Source: JAILLW01 sp045640905 (GTDB lineage: Bacteria; Bacillota; Clostridia; Lachnospirales; Lachnospiraceae). Taken from it: a stretch of 10,108 nucleotides of DNA. The position numbers and the translations under genes were made by a program. The notes beneath the pieces are model-generated. The model saw only the letters and a list, made by a program, of their open reading frames with translations, did no database searches and was not told the DNA's origin. Positions 1-6,919 of the stretch are shown here, piece after piece. The stretch covers positions 1-10,108 of the forward strand of contig JAZUFW010000071.1 of the NCBI GenBank assembly GCA_045640905.1, given 5' to 3'. Numbering within the stretch: the first letter of the stretch is position 1; each line of letters begins with the position of its first letter.

Positions 1-945
1 TTGTACTTGCGTACATCCTGTTTCGGAATTATTTTCATTGCATTATATAACGGAGTGGCATCTACCTTAAGAGCCCTTGGAAATTCGAAAACACCTCTGG
101 TATTTTTGATAATATCCAGTTTTCTGAATATCGGATTTGACTTATTGTTTGTACTTCGGTTTCAGTGGGGTGTATTCGGAGTTGCCTTTGCGACTGTTAT
201 TGCGCAGGCGGTTTCGGCTACTATCAGCCTGATATATGCATTTATTAAGGTTCCGTATTACAGACTTTCGAAAGAGGAGTGGAAACCCCAGCCTGAGATT
301 ATCAAGCGTTCCTTTAAATTGGGTGTCCCGATGGCTCTTCAAAGTTCGATGATAGCTGTTTCCCTGATGGTTTTACAGGGCACTGTAAATAAGTTCGGAA
401 CAGCGGTTATGTCAGCGTATACGATTACAGGCAAGGTGGATATTATAGCATCGCAATTGTACAATGCATTGGCGTCTTCTTTGACTACTTATGCCGGACA
501 GAACCTGGGAGCCAACAAAACAGACAGAGTCAGCGGAGGATATAAGCGCGGACATATTATTACGCTGCTTTATAATTTGATAATTATTCCGATAATAGTC
601 ATTTTCGCAAAAGAGATAACAGGGTTTTTCGTAAATGATCCGGAAGTTATCGAATTTGGAGCCAAGGCTCTCAGAATTACCACATTCTTCTACATCCCTC
701 TGGGCGCAATATATGTACCAAGAGGAACGCTTAACGGATGCGGTGATGCCAAGTTTTCACTGATTAACGGAATTACAGAGGTAATATGCAGAATCATATT
801 TGCCAATTTACTGACGGCGCTTCCGACGTTGGGAGTGTGGGGAATCTGGTGGGCATCCGCCGGTACTTGGACTGTTGTAGCATTGATTTGCAATATGAGA
901 TATCTTCGTGGCAGATGGAAGATCGCAAAGAGAATTATTTCATAA
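1..945 (+). CDS. MATE family efflux transporter, 5'-truncated by the window edge
   Basis: Integral membrane antiporter of the MATE (multi-antimicrobial extrusion) family, which exports cationic drugs or metabolites in exchange for Na+ or H+. The visible 314 residues are almost entirely hydrophobic helices with short loops. The N-terminal part has the family-typical R-A-L-G-N-S-K-T-P stretch (about residues 24-32) followed by N-I-G-F-D-L-L-F-V. The second half carries G-V-P-M-A-L-Q-S-S, the Y-A-G-Q-N-L-G-A segment (about 165-172) and N-G-C-G-D-A near 246. MATE proteins are usually about 450 residues, so roughly 130 N-terminal residues lie off the left edge. The TTG at base 1 is most likely an internal Leu codon, not a start. 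The stop is TAA at 943-945, followed 15 nt later by a strong terminator. The family is sure. The substrate cannot be told from sequence. Confidence 0.93.
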   Translation: MYLRTSCFGIIFIALYNGVASTLRALGNSKTPLVFLIISSFLNIGFDLLFVLRFQWGVFGVAFATVIAQAVSATISLIYAFIKVPYYRLSKEEWKPQPEIIKRSFKLGVPMALQSSMIAVSLMVLQGTVNKFGTAVMSAYTITGKVDIIASQLYNALASSLTTYAGQNLGANKTDRVSGGYKRGHIITLLYNLIIIPIIVIFAKEITGFFVNDPEVIEFGAKALRITTFFYIPLGAIYVPRGTLNGCGDAKFSLINGITEVICRIIFANLLTALPTLGVWGIWWASAGTWTVVALICNMRYLRGRWKIAKRIIS

Positions 946-960
946 GATTATCGTAATTAT

Positions 961-995
961 AACCCCGTCGTGTCTTTGACAACGATGGGGTTTTT
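961..995 (+). terminator. Rho-independent terminator of the MATE gene
   Basis: Bases 961-970 pair with 983-992 (ten pairs, one G-T wobble). The stem continues inward as TGTC (971-974) with GACA (978-981) around a TTT loop, with A982 bulged. Four consecutive C-G pairs sit near the base, and a run of five T (991-995) follows at once. It lies 15 nt after the MATE stop codon. The apical part also contains the -35 hexamer of the next operon. Confidence 0.92.
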
Positions 996-1003
996 AGTAT
1001 AAT
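976..1003 (+). promoter_or_regulatory. Consensus sigma-A promoter for the envelope operon
   Basis: TTGACA at 976-981 and TATAAT at 998-1003 match the housekeeping consensus in all 12 positions, with a 16-bp spacer. The -35 lies in the loop and 3' arm of the MATE terminator, and the -10 starts 3 nt after its T-run. Transcription should begin near 1010, giving a leader of about 59 nt before the ATG at 1069. No operator-like dyad was seen around it, which suggests constitutive expression. This is a sequence prediction only. Confidence 0.8.
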
Positions 1004-1068
1004 GTTTATTGTTTGAACAGTTGAGTAAGGCTTGATGGCTAAACCATAGATTTTTCGATTTTGACAGA

Positions 1069-2634
1069 ATGAGTAAAAAGATAATTCCCATCATTTTGAT
1101 AGCATTGTTGTGCTTTATAGGATGCGCCAAGGAGGAAATTATTCCGGCGCAGCCTCAGACGGTGACAGCATTTGTCGGGATGGAAGACGAAGCAGATTTG
1201 TCGTATGTGGTTCCGACATCCTATCCCCATATATTGGTCAATCAATTGGGATATTTGTCCGATGCTCAAAAGGGTGCTTTCTTTTACGGCCAACAGGTTC
1301 CTTCCGAGTTTAGTCTGGTGGATGCTTTGACCGGTGAAGTGGTTTATACCGGAACGGTCGAAGACAGAGGATATTCGGATGTATATGAGGCCTACGTATC
1401 ATACGGAGATTTCAGTAATTACGCGGTATCCGGAACATACTGTATCGAAGCCGATTTTTTGGGAAAGTCATATGAGTTCAGAATAGATTCGGACCTTTAT
1501 AAGGATGTATTTACGGAGTCGCTCAAAACGTACTATTACAACAGATGCGGCACCACACTTACGGAAATTTATGCCGGGGCCAATGCTCATAATGCCTGCC
1601 ATATCAGTCCGATTAAACTAAGAGAGGATTTTTTGCAGGATTACGATGCTACGGGCGGTTGGCATCAGGATGCTACCGGAACAAAGACGGTATCCGATGC
1701 GGCGCGTGTTTTGGGAAATATGCTTCTTTCCTATGAGATGTTTCCCGACGCATTCACAGATGATTTCGGTATTCCCGAGAGCGGAAACGGCATTCCGGAC
1801 ATTCTGGATGAAGCAAAATATGAAGTCGACTGGCTGATTAAAATGCAGAATGAATCAACCGGTGCTGTTCATAGTTCTATTACGGAGGGAATATCTGCTG
1901 ATACAAACGGTTCTATTATGTATGTAGAGCAGGAAGATATTGAAAGCTCGCTGGCATTTGCATTTGCGTTATCCAAATTCAGCTTTTTGTATCAGAATTT
2001 TGACATGGATTACTCGACAGAGGCTTTGAGAAAGGCTGACCGAGCATATAAATACGCTCTTTTGAATGATGACGAATATGGAGACTCACCGTATAAAATG
2101 GCTGCGGCGGCAGAGATATACAGAGCATCCATGTCCGAAGAGTGTAAGCAGTATTTGGACGACTATATGTCACGTGAATTGTATCGGGATAAAGACGATG
2201 AGATTACATTTTTTGGATGCGTGACATATTTGAACACGAAAAAAGGTGTAAACATAGAGCATTGTCATGCTGTTATTAAAGAAATCATGAGCCGTGCGGA
2301 AGATATATCGGCATTTTCGCGTGCGTCCGCATTCTCCGTTCCTTGTGACATGACTCAGAGCAACAATGAGGAACTGCTTAACAACATGATGATACTGACA
2401 TTGGTTGATCATGTAATAACCAATCATGAGTATGATACGATTATAGAAAATTACTTACATTATTTTATGGGTAGAAATCCTTTGTCGATTTCATACCTTG
2501 ATAATGTCGGTACTTTCAGTTACAAACAGGTTCATGAAAGTCTGGGCATTATGAAACAGTTTGATCAGGATGCAAAACTGATTTTCATGATGAGTAAAAT
2601 AATCAGCAATGATGGTTTTGTGGAGGAATATTAA
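1069..2634 (+). CDS. GH9-like lipoprotein, predicted catalytically inactive
   Basis: The N-terminus has two Lys, a hydrophobic core and a lipobox F-I-G-C with Cys19, so the protein is probably secreted and lipid-anchored. Residues 53-139 resemble the Ig-like domain that precedes many GH9 catalytic domains (I-L-V-N-Q-L-G-Y at 55-62). Residues 142-515 resemble the (alpha/alpha)6 GH9 fold: Y-Y-Y-N-R-C-G near 155-161, G-G-W-H at 196-199, I-P-E-S-G-N-G-I-P-D at 235-244, L-D-E-A-K at 246-250, W-L-I-K-M-Q at 255-260 and G-R-N-P-L-S-I-S-Y at 468-476. GH9 enzymes cleave beta-1,4-glucans using Asp residues in a D-A-G-D-Y-G motif and a Glu near the C-terminus. Here the gap-free equivalents are Q200, T203 and M495, and the loop before the last helix is about 40 residues short. 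The start is fixed by the signal peptide but lacks a good Shine-Dalgarno sequence. First gene of a cell-wall operon, so a binding role is inferred. Confidence 0.85.
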   Translation: MSKKIIPIILIALLCFIGCAKEEIIPAQPQTVTAFVGMEDEADLSYVVPTSYPHILVNQLGYLSDAQKGAFFYGQQVPSEFSLVDALTGEVVYTGTVEDRGYSDVYEAYVSYGDFSNYAVSGTYCIEADFLGKSYEFRIDSDLYKDVFTESLKTYYYNRCGTTLTEIYAGANAHNACHISPIKLREDFLQDYDATGGWHQDATGTKTVSDAARVLGNMLLSYEMFPDAFTDDFGIPESGNGIPDILDEAKYEVDWLIKMQNESTGAVHSSITEGISADTNGSIMYVEQEDIESSLAFAFALSKFSFLYQNFDMDYSTEALRKADRAYKYALLNDDEYGDSPYKMAAAAEIYRASMSEECKQYLDDYMSRELYRDKDDEITFFGCVTYLNTKKGVNIEHCHAVIKEIMSRAEDISAFSRASAFSVPCDMTQSNNEELLNNMMILTLVDHVITNHEYDTIIENYLHYFMGRNPLSISYLDNVGTFSYKQVHESLGIMKQFDQDAKLIFMMSKIISNDGFVEEY

Positions 2635-3395
2635 TGGGCGGATATATCAGGTTTTTCTTTGTTGTATTGCTTGTTGTAATCGAATTTATTATATCGCTTC
2701 CTTTCTTGCTTATTTCGTGGTTGATTGGTCGGTTTAACGTAAAAGCGTCCGATGCCATGACACTTTTTATTATGAGAACTTCCTTTAAAACCGTTTTGGC
2801 AGCATCAGGTGTTAAGGTTCATGTTTCCGGAAGAGAGAACCTTCCGGGAGATAAACCTGTTTTGTATGTAGGAAACCACAGAAGCTTTTTTGATGTACTG
2901 ACGACTTATCCGCTGTTTCCTTCGATGACTTCATTTGTTGCAAAAAAGCAGTTTGCTAAAGTTCCCGCTTTGTCATGGTGGATGAAGATGCTTCACAATC
3001 TGTTTATTGACAGGGACGATATAAAGCAGGGGCTCCAGGTCATACTGCAGGCAATCGATTATGTAAAATCGGGAATGAGCGTGTTTATTTATCCCGAAGG
3101 AACACGAAACAAAACACAGGAAGATATACTGCCGTTCCATGAAGGCAGCTTTAAGATAGCTGTTAAATCGGGGTGCCCGATAATACCGGTTACGACGTAT
3201 AATATGTCTGCGGTATTCGAAGACCATTTTCCGAAGATTATTAAATCGCATGTATATATTGATTTTGGGACTCCGATAGATCCTGCCTCTTTGGAAGGCA
3301 ATGACAAGAAGTTTATCGGTGCGTATGTACGTGGTATTATGTTGGAAAAGTATAAGGAATTGAAAGCGAAACATGAAAAACTTAACTCTAGATAA
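2634..3395 (+). CDS. plsC: 1-acyl-sn-glycerol-3-phosphate acyltransferase (PlsC family)
   Basis: Membrane-associated acyltransferase that adds the second acyl chain to lysophosphatidic acid, making phosphatidic acid for phospholipid synthesis. All four family motifs are visible in the 253 residues: N-H-R-S-F-F-D at 81-87 (the HX4D catalytic pair, His82 and Asp87), F-I-D-R-D at 124-128, Y-P-E-G-T-R at 153-158 and I-I-P-V at 183-186. A hydrophobic helix at about 7-32 anchors the N-terminus. Length is normal for the family. The start overlaps the previous stop (TAATG), and GGAGG at 2622-2626 lies 7 nt upstream, so translation is probably coupled to the GH9-like gene. The 3' end overlaps murF by 23 nt. 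Related acyltransferases act on other acceptors, so the exact substrate is inferred from the family. Confidence 0.92.
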   Translation: MGGYIRFFFVVLLVVIEFIISLPFLLISWLIGRFNVKASDAMTLFIMRTSFKTVLAASGVKVHVSGRENLPGDKPVLYVGNHRSFFDVLTTYPLFPSMTSFVAKKQFAKVPALSWWMKMLHNLFIDRDDIKQGLQVILQAIDYVKSGMSVFIYPEGTRNKTQEDILPFHEGSFKIAVKSGCPIIPVTTYNMSAVFEDHFPKIIKSHVYIDFGTPIDPASLEGNDKKFIGAYVRGIMLEKYKELKAKHEKLNSR

Positions 3396-4761
3396 TATAG
3401 CCAAAGCTTGCAGATCGAAAGTGATTATCCCGAAGATGAACGGTCGTATCGGAGATATCACTGCTACAGCCGTAGAAATCGACTCAAGAAGAATAATTAA
3501 GGATTCTGTTTTCATTGCCACCAAGGGAGAACGTGTAGACGGACACTCGTTTATTAAGGATGTATATGAAAAAGGGGCTTTGGGTGTGGTATGCGAAAAG
3601 GCTCCGACAGATTGCGACATCCCGTATATCCTGGTTGAGGACAGTTTTAAAGCTCTGAAGGATATAGCTCAGTTTTACAGAGACCAATTAACGATTCCGA
3701 TAATCGGAATATCGGGGTCTGTCGGCAAAACCAGCACTAAAGAGTTTATTGCCGGAACCTTGTCGGCGAAGTTCAATGTGTGCAAAACTCAGGGAAACTT
3801 GAATAACGAAATAGGAATGCCGTTAACGATTCTTTCAATCAGAGACGAGCATGATATAGCCGTAGTCGAAATGGGTATTTCCGATTTCGGCGAAATGTCG
3901 AGATTGGCAGCAATCTCAAAACCTGACACCTGTGTCATAACCAATATCGGTGAGTGTCATCTTGAGAATCTGGGCGACAGAGACGGCGTGTTAAGGGCCA
4001 AGACGGAAATGTTTAACTATATGAATCACGATGGAGGCATATTCTTAAACGGAGACGATGATAAGCTTTCTACACTGGAAAAGCCCTGGAACAGAGAAAT
4101 CACTTTTTTCGGAATGAAAAAGGAAAATCATATTCATCCCGTGAATGTGGTAAACAGAGGTCTTTTGGGATCGGATGCTCAGATTGAGATAACGGGCAAC
4201 AAAACAATCAATGTACATATTCCGCTTCCCGGAAAGCATATGGTGTATAATGCAATGGCAGCCATTGGTATCGCCGTTCAATATGGCCTGTCCGAGGAAG
4301 AAATCATTAAGGGCGTTGAATCCATTGAGGCAACATCGGGAAGAAGCCATGTAATAAACAACTCGAACTTTACCGTAATCGACGATTGCTACAATGCCAA
4401 TCCCGTATCGGTAAAAGCAGCCATTGATCTTCTTTGCATGGCCAATACCAGAAAAGTGGCCGTTTTGGGAGATATGTTTGAACTGGGAGAAAACGAAAAT
4501 GCTCTTCACGAAGGTGTAGGAGCTTATGCGGCACAAAAGGGAATTGATGTACTTATCTGCATCGGTGCATTATCGGAAAATACTTATAACGGTGCTTTGC
4601 AAAGCCACGAGGGCAACTGTATTCAGCTGCACAAATTTGCGACTAAGGAAGAAGCAATAGCATCCTTTGAACATATTCTTCATAAAGGTGATTCCGTGTT
4701 ACTTAAAGCTTCTCACGGAATGCATTTTGAAAAAGTACTTGAATATTTTACGGAGGCGTAA
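3373..4761 (+). CDS. murF: UDP-N-acetylmuramoyl-tripeptide--D-alanyl-D-alanine ligase (MurF)
   Basis: Cytoplasmic ATP-dependent ligase that joins D-Ala-D-Ala to the UDP-MurNAc tripeptide, the last cytoplasmic step of the peptidoglycan stem peptide. The N-terminal substrate domain has E-I-D-S-R-R (35-40) and G-H-S-F (57-60). The central Mur ligase domain has the P-loop G-I-S-G-S-V-G-K-T-S (112-121), V-V-E-M-G (164-168), T-N-I-G-E-C-H-L (190-197) and R-A-K-T-E (208-212), where the Lys is normally carbamylated. The C-terminal domain has D-D-C-Y-N-A-N-P (337-344) and L-G-D-M-F-E-L-G (365-372). At 462 residues the length is typical. Near the C-terminus it reads K-A-S-H-G-M, where K-G-S-R-x-M is usual. 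The start lies inside plsC; the nearest AAGGA (3354-3358) is rather far at 14 nt, so expression probably depends on coupling. ddl follows after 2 nt. Confidence 0.97.
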   Translation: MKNLTLDNIAKACRSKVIIPKMNGRIGDITATAVEIDSRRIIKDSVFIATKGERVDGHSFIKDVYEKGALGVVCEKAPTDCDIPYILVEDSFKALKDIAQFYRDQLTIPIIGISGSVGKTSTKEFIAGTLSAKFNVCKTQGNLNNEIGMPLTILSIRDEHDIAVVEMGISDFGEMSRLAAISKPDTCVITNIGECHLENLGDRDGVLRAKTEMFNYMNHDGGIFLNGDDDKLSTLEKPWNREITFFGMKKENHIHPVNVVNRGLLGSDAQIEITGNKTINVHIPLPGKHMVYNAMAAIGIAVQYGLSEEEIIKGVESIEATSGRSHVINNSNFTVIDDCYNANPVSVKAAIDLLCMANTRKVAVLGDMFELGENENALHEGVGAYAAQKGIDVLICIGALSENTYNGALQSHEGNCIQLHKFATKEEAIASFEHILHKGDSVLLKASHGMHFEKVLEYFTEA

Positions 4762-4763
4762 AG

Positions 4764-5816
4764 ATGAAAATAGTAGTTTTGGCTGGTGGAATCAGTACGG
4801 AGCGTGATGTCTCATTAAGTTCCGGAAAGCAGATTTATCATGCATTGGAAAGTAAAGGTCATGATGTTTTATTACTCGATGTTTATCTCGGCTATGAGTT
4901 GAGCGAAGATGAGAAGAAGGCCCCTTTGGCCGCACTTTTTACCGAAAAGAAGGATTGGAGCGAAAACCTCGGAGCAATAGCAAATACCAATCCCGACATA
5001 GAAAAGATTAAGGCCTTGAGACCGGACGGAGCAAAGAATTTCTTCGGACCTAACGTTATTGCCATATGCCAGGAGGCTGATGCAGTGTTTATGGCTCTCC
5101 ACGGCGAGAACGGTGAAAACGGCAAAATACAGGCATGCTTTGATTTAATGGGTATAACATATACGGGAAATGACAGTGTCAGCTCTGCCATGGCTATGGA
5201 TAAATCCATTACCAAGGACATCTTTAAAGCATACGAAATTCCCACCCCGATCGGTGTTGAGCTTTCGAAGGAAGAATATTTAAACAATAAAGAGATTAAT
5301 TTGAAATATCCCGTTATAGTAAAGGCTTGTTCGGGAGGATCGAGTGTCGGAGTTGCCATTGCCGAGACTCCGGCCGATTTTAAGAAAGCAGCAGATGAAG
5401 CGTTCAAGTATGATAATCATGTTGTGGTAGAACAGTTTATTAAAGGCCGTGAATTTTCAATATGCGTAATGGACGGCAGAGCACTTCCCATTATTGAAAT
5501 CGCTCCCAAGGTCGGATTCTATGATTACAAAAATAAATACCAGCCCGGAGCTACGGTTGAAACCTGTCCGGCTGAACTTGACGAGAATACGACGAAGGCA
5601 ATGCAAAGATGTGCCGAAAAGGCGTTCAAAGCTTTGAGACTTACCAAATATGCGAGATTTGATTTCATGATGGATAAGGACGGAGAATTTTACTGCCTCG
5701 AAGGAAATACGTTGCCGGGTATGACACCGACATCGTTGGTTCCACAGGAAGCAGCCGCAGAAGGAGTGGATTTTGCTACTCTGTGTGAGAAATTGGTAAT
5801 GGCAGCGTTGAAATAA
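4764..5816 (+). CDS. ddl: D-alanine--D-alanine ligase
   Basis: Cytoplasmic ATP-grasp enzyme that condenses two D-Ala, supplying the dipeptide used by the MurF encoded just upstream. Visible motifs: G-G-I-S-T-E-R-D-V-S (8-17), H-G-E-N-G-E-N-G (113-120, equivalent to HGxxGEDG), the ATP-grasp Lys187 with G-S-S-V-G-V (192-197), V-E-Q-F-I-K-G-R-E (222-230), and the metal and phosphate site E-G-N-T-L-P-G-M-T (313-321). The omega loop carries K-Y at 258-259. A Tyr at this place is typical of true D-Ala-D-Ala ligases, whereas D-lactate ligases of the VanA type have His, so this gene does not suggest vancomycin-type resistance. At 350 residues it is the longer form with an insert around 45-95. GGAGG at 4752-4756 is 7 nt before the ATG, inside the end of murF. 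Confidence 0.97.
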   Translation: MKIVVLAGGISTERDVSLSSGKQIYHALESKGHDVLLLDVYLGYELSEDEKKAPLAALFTEKKDWSENLGAIANTNPDIEKIKALRPDGAKNFFGPNVIAICQEADAVFMALHGENGENGKIQACFDLMGITYTGNDSVSSAMAMDKSITKDIFKAYEIPTPIGVELSKEEYLNNKEINLKYPVIVKACSGGSSVGVAIAETPADFKKAADEAFKYDNHVVVEQFIKGREFSICVMDGRALPIIEIAPKVGFYDYKNKYQPGATVETCPAELDENTTKAMQRCAEKAFKALRLTKYARFDFMMDKDGEFYCLEGNTLPGMTPTSLVPQEAAAEGVDFATLCEKLVMAALK

Positions 5817-5844
5817 CGATTGCAGAACAGATTAAGGAGTTTTT

Positions 5845-6777
5845 ATGGACAAAATTGCAGTATTGATACCATGCTACAATGAAGGCAAAACCATTAGAAA
5901 AGTAGTTACGGATGCGAAAAATGCGTTGCCCGAAGCAACTGTCTATGTTTATGACAATAATTCATCCGACGATACGGTCAGCGAAGCAACCGCTGCCGGT
6001 GCCATAGTGCGTCACGAATATATGCAGGGTAAGGGAAATGTTATTCGCAGAATGTTCCGTGAGATAGATGCCATGTGCTATGTGATGGTGGACGGAGACG
6101 ATACCTATCCTATGGAGTTTGCACCGCAGATGGTAGACAAGGTTTTAAATCATAATTCCGATATGGTAGTAGGGGACAGACTGTCATCCACGTATTTTAC
6201 CGAGAATAAAAGACCTTTTCACAATTTCGGAAATGCTTTGGTGCGTGCGGCTATCAACTCTTTGTTTGATTGCAATATCAAAGATATCATGACCGGTTTC
6301 CGAGCTTTCAGTTATGGATTTGCCAAGACATTCCCGGTTCTTTCGAAAGGATTCGAAATTGAGACGGAAATGACGATTTTTTCCGTGTTTAACAATATGC
6401 AGATAGACAATGTTGTAGTTGAATACAGAGACCGTCCCGAAGGCTCGAGCTCAAAGCTTAATACCTATTCCGACGGAATTAAGGTTATCGGAACAATAAT
6501 CAGACTGTTTCGAGATTACAAACCTGCCGGCTTCTTTTCGATAGTGGCTGTCATTTTGGCATTGTTGTCGCTGGGATTTTTTATTCCGGTATTCGTATCA
6601 TTTGTTGAAACCGGAGTTGTTATGAAATTCCCTACACTTATTGTGTGCGGCTTCGTTATGATCGGAGCTGTCCTTTCATTTTTCACAGGCCTGATTTTGA
6701 ATCATATGGCGGTTCAAAATCGTAGAGATTTCGAGTATCACTACACACTTATGTCCATGAAAGCAAAAGAAAAGTGA
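5845..6777 (+). CDS. Glycosyltransferase family 2, polyprenyl-phosphate sugar synthase-like, with two C-terminal membrane helices
   Basis: Inverting GT-A glycosyltransferase of the dolichol/polyprenyl-phosphate mannose synthase type. Such enzymes move a sugar from a nucleotide donor to a lipid phosphate on the inner membrane face, and the lipid-linked sugar then decorates wall polymers or glycans. The N-terminus shows I-P-C-Y-N-E-G (8-14), D-N-N-S-S-D-D-T (37-44) and the metal-binding D-G-D-D-T-Y-P (83-89). Further on are M-T-G-F-R-A-F (149-155), G-F-E-I-E-T-E-M (169-176) and R-P-E-G-S-S-S-K-L (197-205), all usual in this subfamily. Two hydrophobic helices at about 229-253 and 263-287 anchor the C-terminus. 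AAGGAG at 5834-5839 lies 5 nt before the ATG. It follows ddl by 28 nt and is the last gene before the terminator. Donor sugar and acceptor cannot be read from the sequence. Confidence 0.92.
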   Translation: MDKIAVLIPCYNEGKTIRKVVTDAKNALPEATVYVYDNNSSDDTVSEATAAGAIVRHEYMQGKGNVIRRMFREIDAMCYVMVDGDDTYPMEFAPQMVDKVLNHNSDMVVGDRLSSTYFTENKRPFHNFGNALVRAAINSLFDCNIKDIMTGFRAFSYGFAKTFPVLSKGFEIETEMTIFSVFNNMQIDNVVVEYRDRPEGSSSKLNTYSDGIKVIGTIIRLFRDYKPAGFFSIVAVILALLSLGFFIPVFVSFVETGVVMKFPTLIVCGFVMIGAVLSFFTGLILNHMAVQNRRDFEYHYTLMSMKAKEK

Positions 6778-6831
6778 GCCGTATTTGACGAAAATCGACC
6801 ATTAATTCGCAAATAATAGTTAGTTTATTTA

Positions 6832-6860
6832 TTGTATCCCCTCTATAGTTATGATATAGA
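6832..6860 (+). promoter_or_regulatory. Candidate extended -10 promoter for the sensor-Rex unit
   Basis: TATAGA at 6855-6860 is preceded by TATGA (6850-6854), which fits the Gram-positive extended -10 motif TRTGN. TTGTAT at 6832-6837 is a poor -35 at the ideal 17-bp spacing. The site overlaps the terminator hairpin of the upstream operon, so a start near 6867 would exclude most of the hairpin and leave a leader of about 53 nt. No better promoter was found between 6778 and 6919. Confidence 0.45.
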
Positions 6861-6875
6861 GGGGATTAGTTTTTT
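6837..6875 (+). terminator. Rho-independent terminator of the envelope operon
   Basis: Perfect 11-bp inverted repeat: 6837-6847 pairs with 6855-6865 around a 7-nt loop (6848-6854). The base of the stem has four C-G pairs. A six-T run at 6870-6875 follows after 4 nt. It lies 60 nt downstream of the glycosyltransferase stop and separates the envelope operon from the sensor-Rex unit. Confidence 0.85.
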
Positions 6876-6910
6876 ATGGGGAACCCTATAAAGTTGTTTT
6901 TGTGCTGATG

Positions 6911-6915
6911 GGAGG
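6911..6915 (+). promoter_or_regulatory. Ribosome binding site that decides the start of the sensor-cyclase gene
   Basis: GGAGG sits 4 nt before ATG 6920. The upstream in-frame GTG (6902) and ATG (6908) lie before or against this site and have no Shine-Dalgarno sequence of their own. The sugar-binding domain also begins directly after the ATG at 6920, so the protein is called as 613 residues. Confidence 0.75.
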
Positions 6916-6919
6916 CATT

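Noticed and set aside
1..3. TTG at the first base as a start codon of the exporter
   Set aside because: The reading frame is open at the window edge, and the protein begins in the middle of the MATE fold, about 130 residues short of the usual length.
2973..3620. 215-codon open frame on the minus strand
   Set aside because: It lies antisense to plsC and murF, shows no recognisable domain, and both + strand genes are certain from their motifs.
4045..4536. 163-codon open frame on the minus strand
   Set aside because: Antisense shadow of murF; no domain and no plausible start region.
4892..5407. 171-codon open frame on the minus strand
   Set aside because: Antisense shadow of ddl with low-complexity Ser/Ala-rich translation and no ribosome site of note.
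4764..5816. Van-type D-Ala-D-Lac ligase
   Set aside because: The omega loop carries Tyr259 after Lys258, as in true Ddl enzymes, and no vanH or vanX homologue is nearby.
6876..6908. Ten-codon frame that could be a leader peptide before the sensor-cyclase
   Set aside because: It directly follows the terminator T-run, with no Shine-Dalgarno sequence and no attenuator-like structure after it.
6902..6919. GTG 6902 or ATG 6908 as start of the sensor-cyclase
   Set aside because: GGAGG at 6911-6915 lies downstream of both and serves ATG 6920, where the ligand domain begins.
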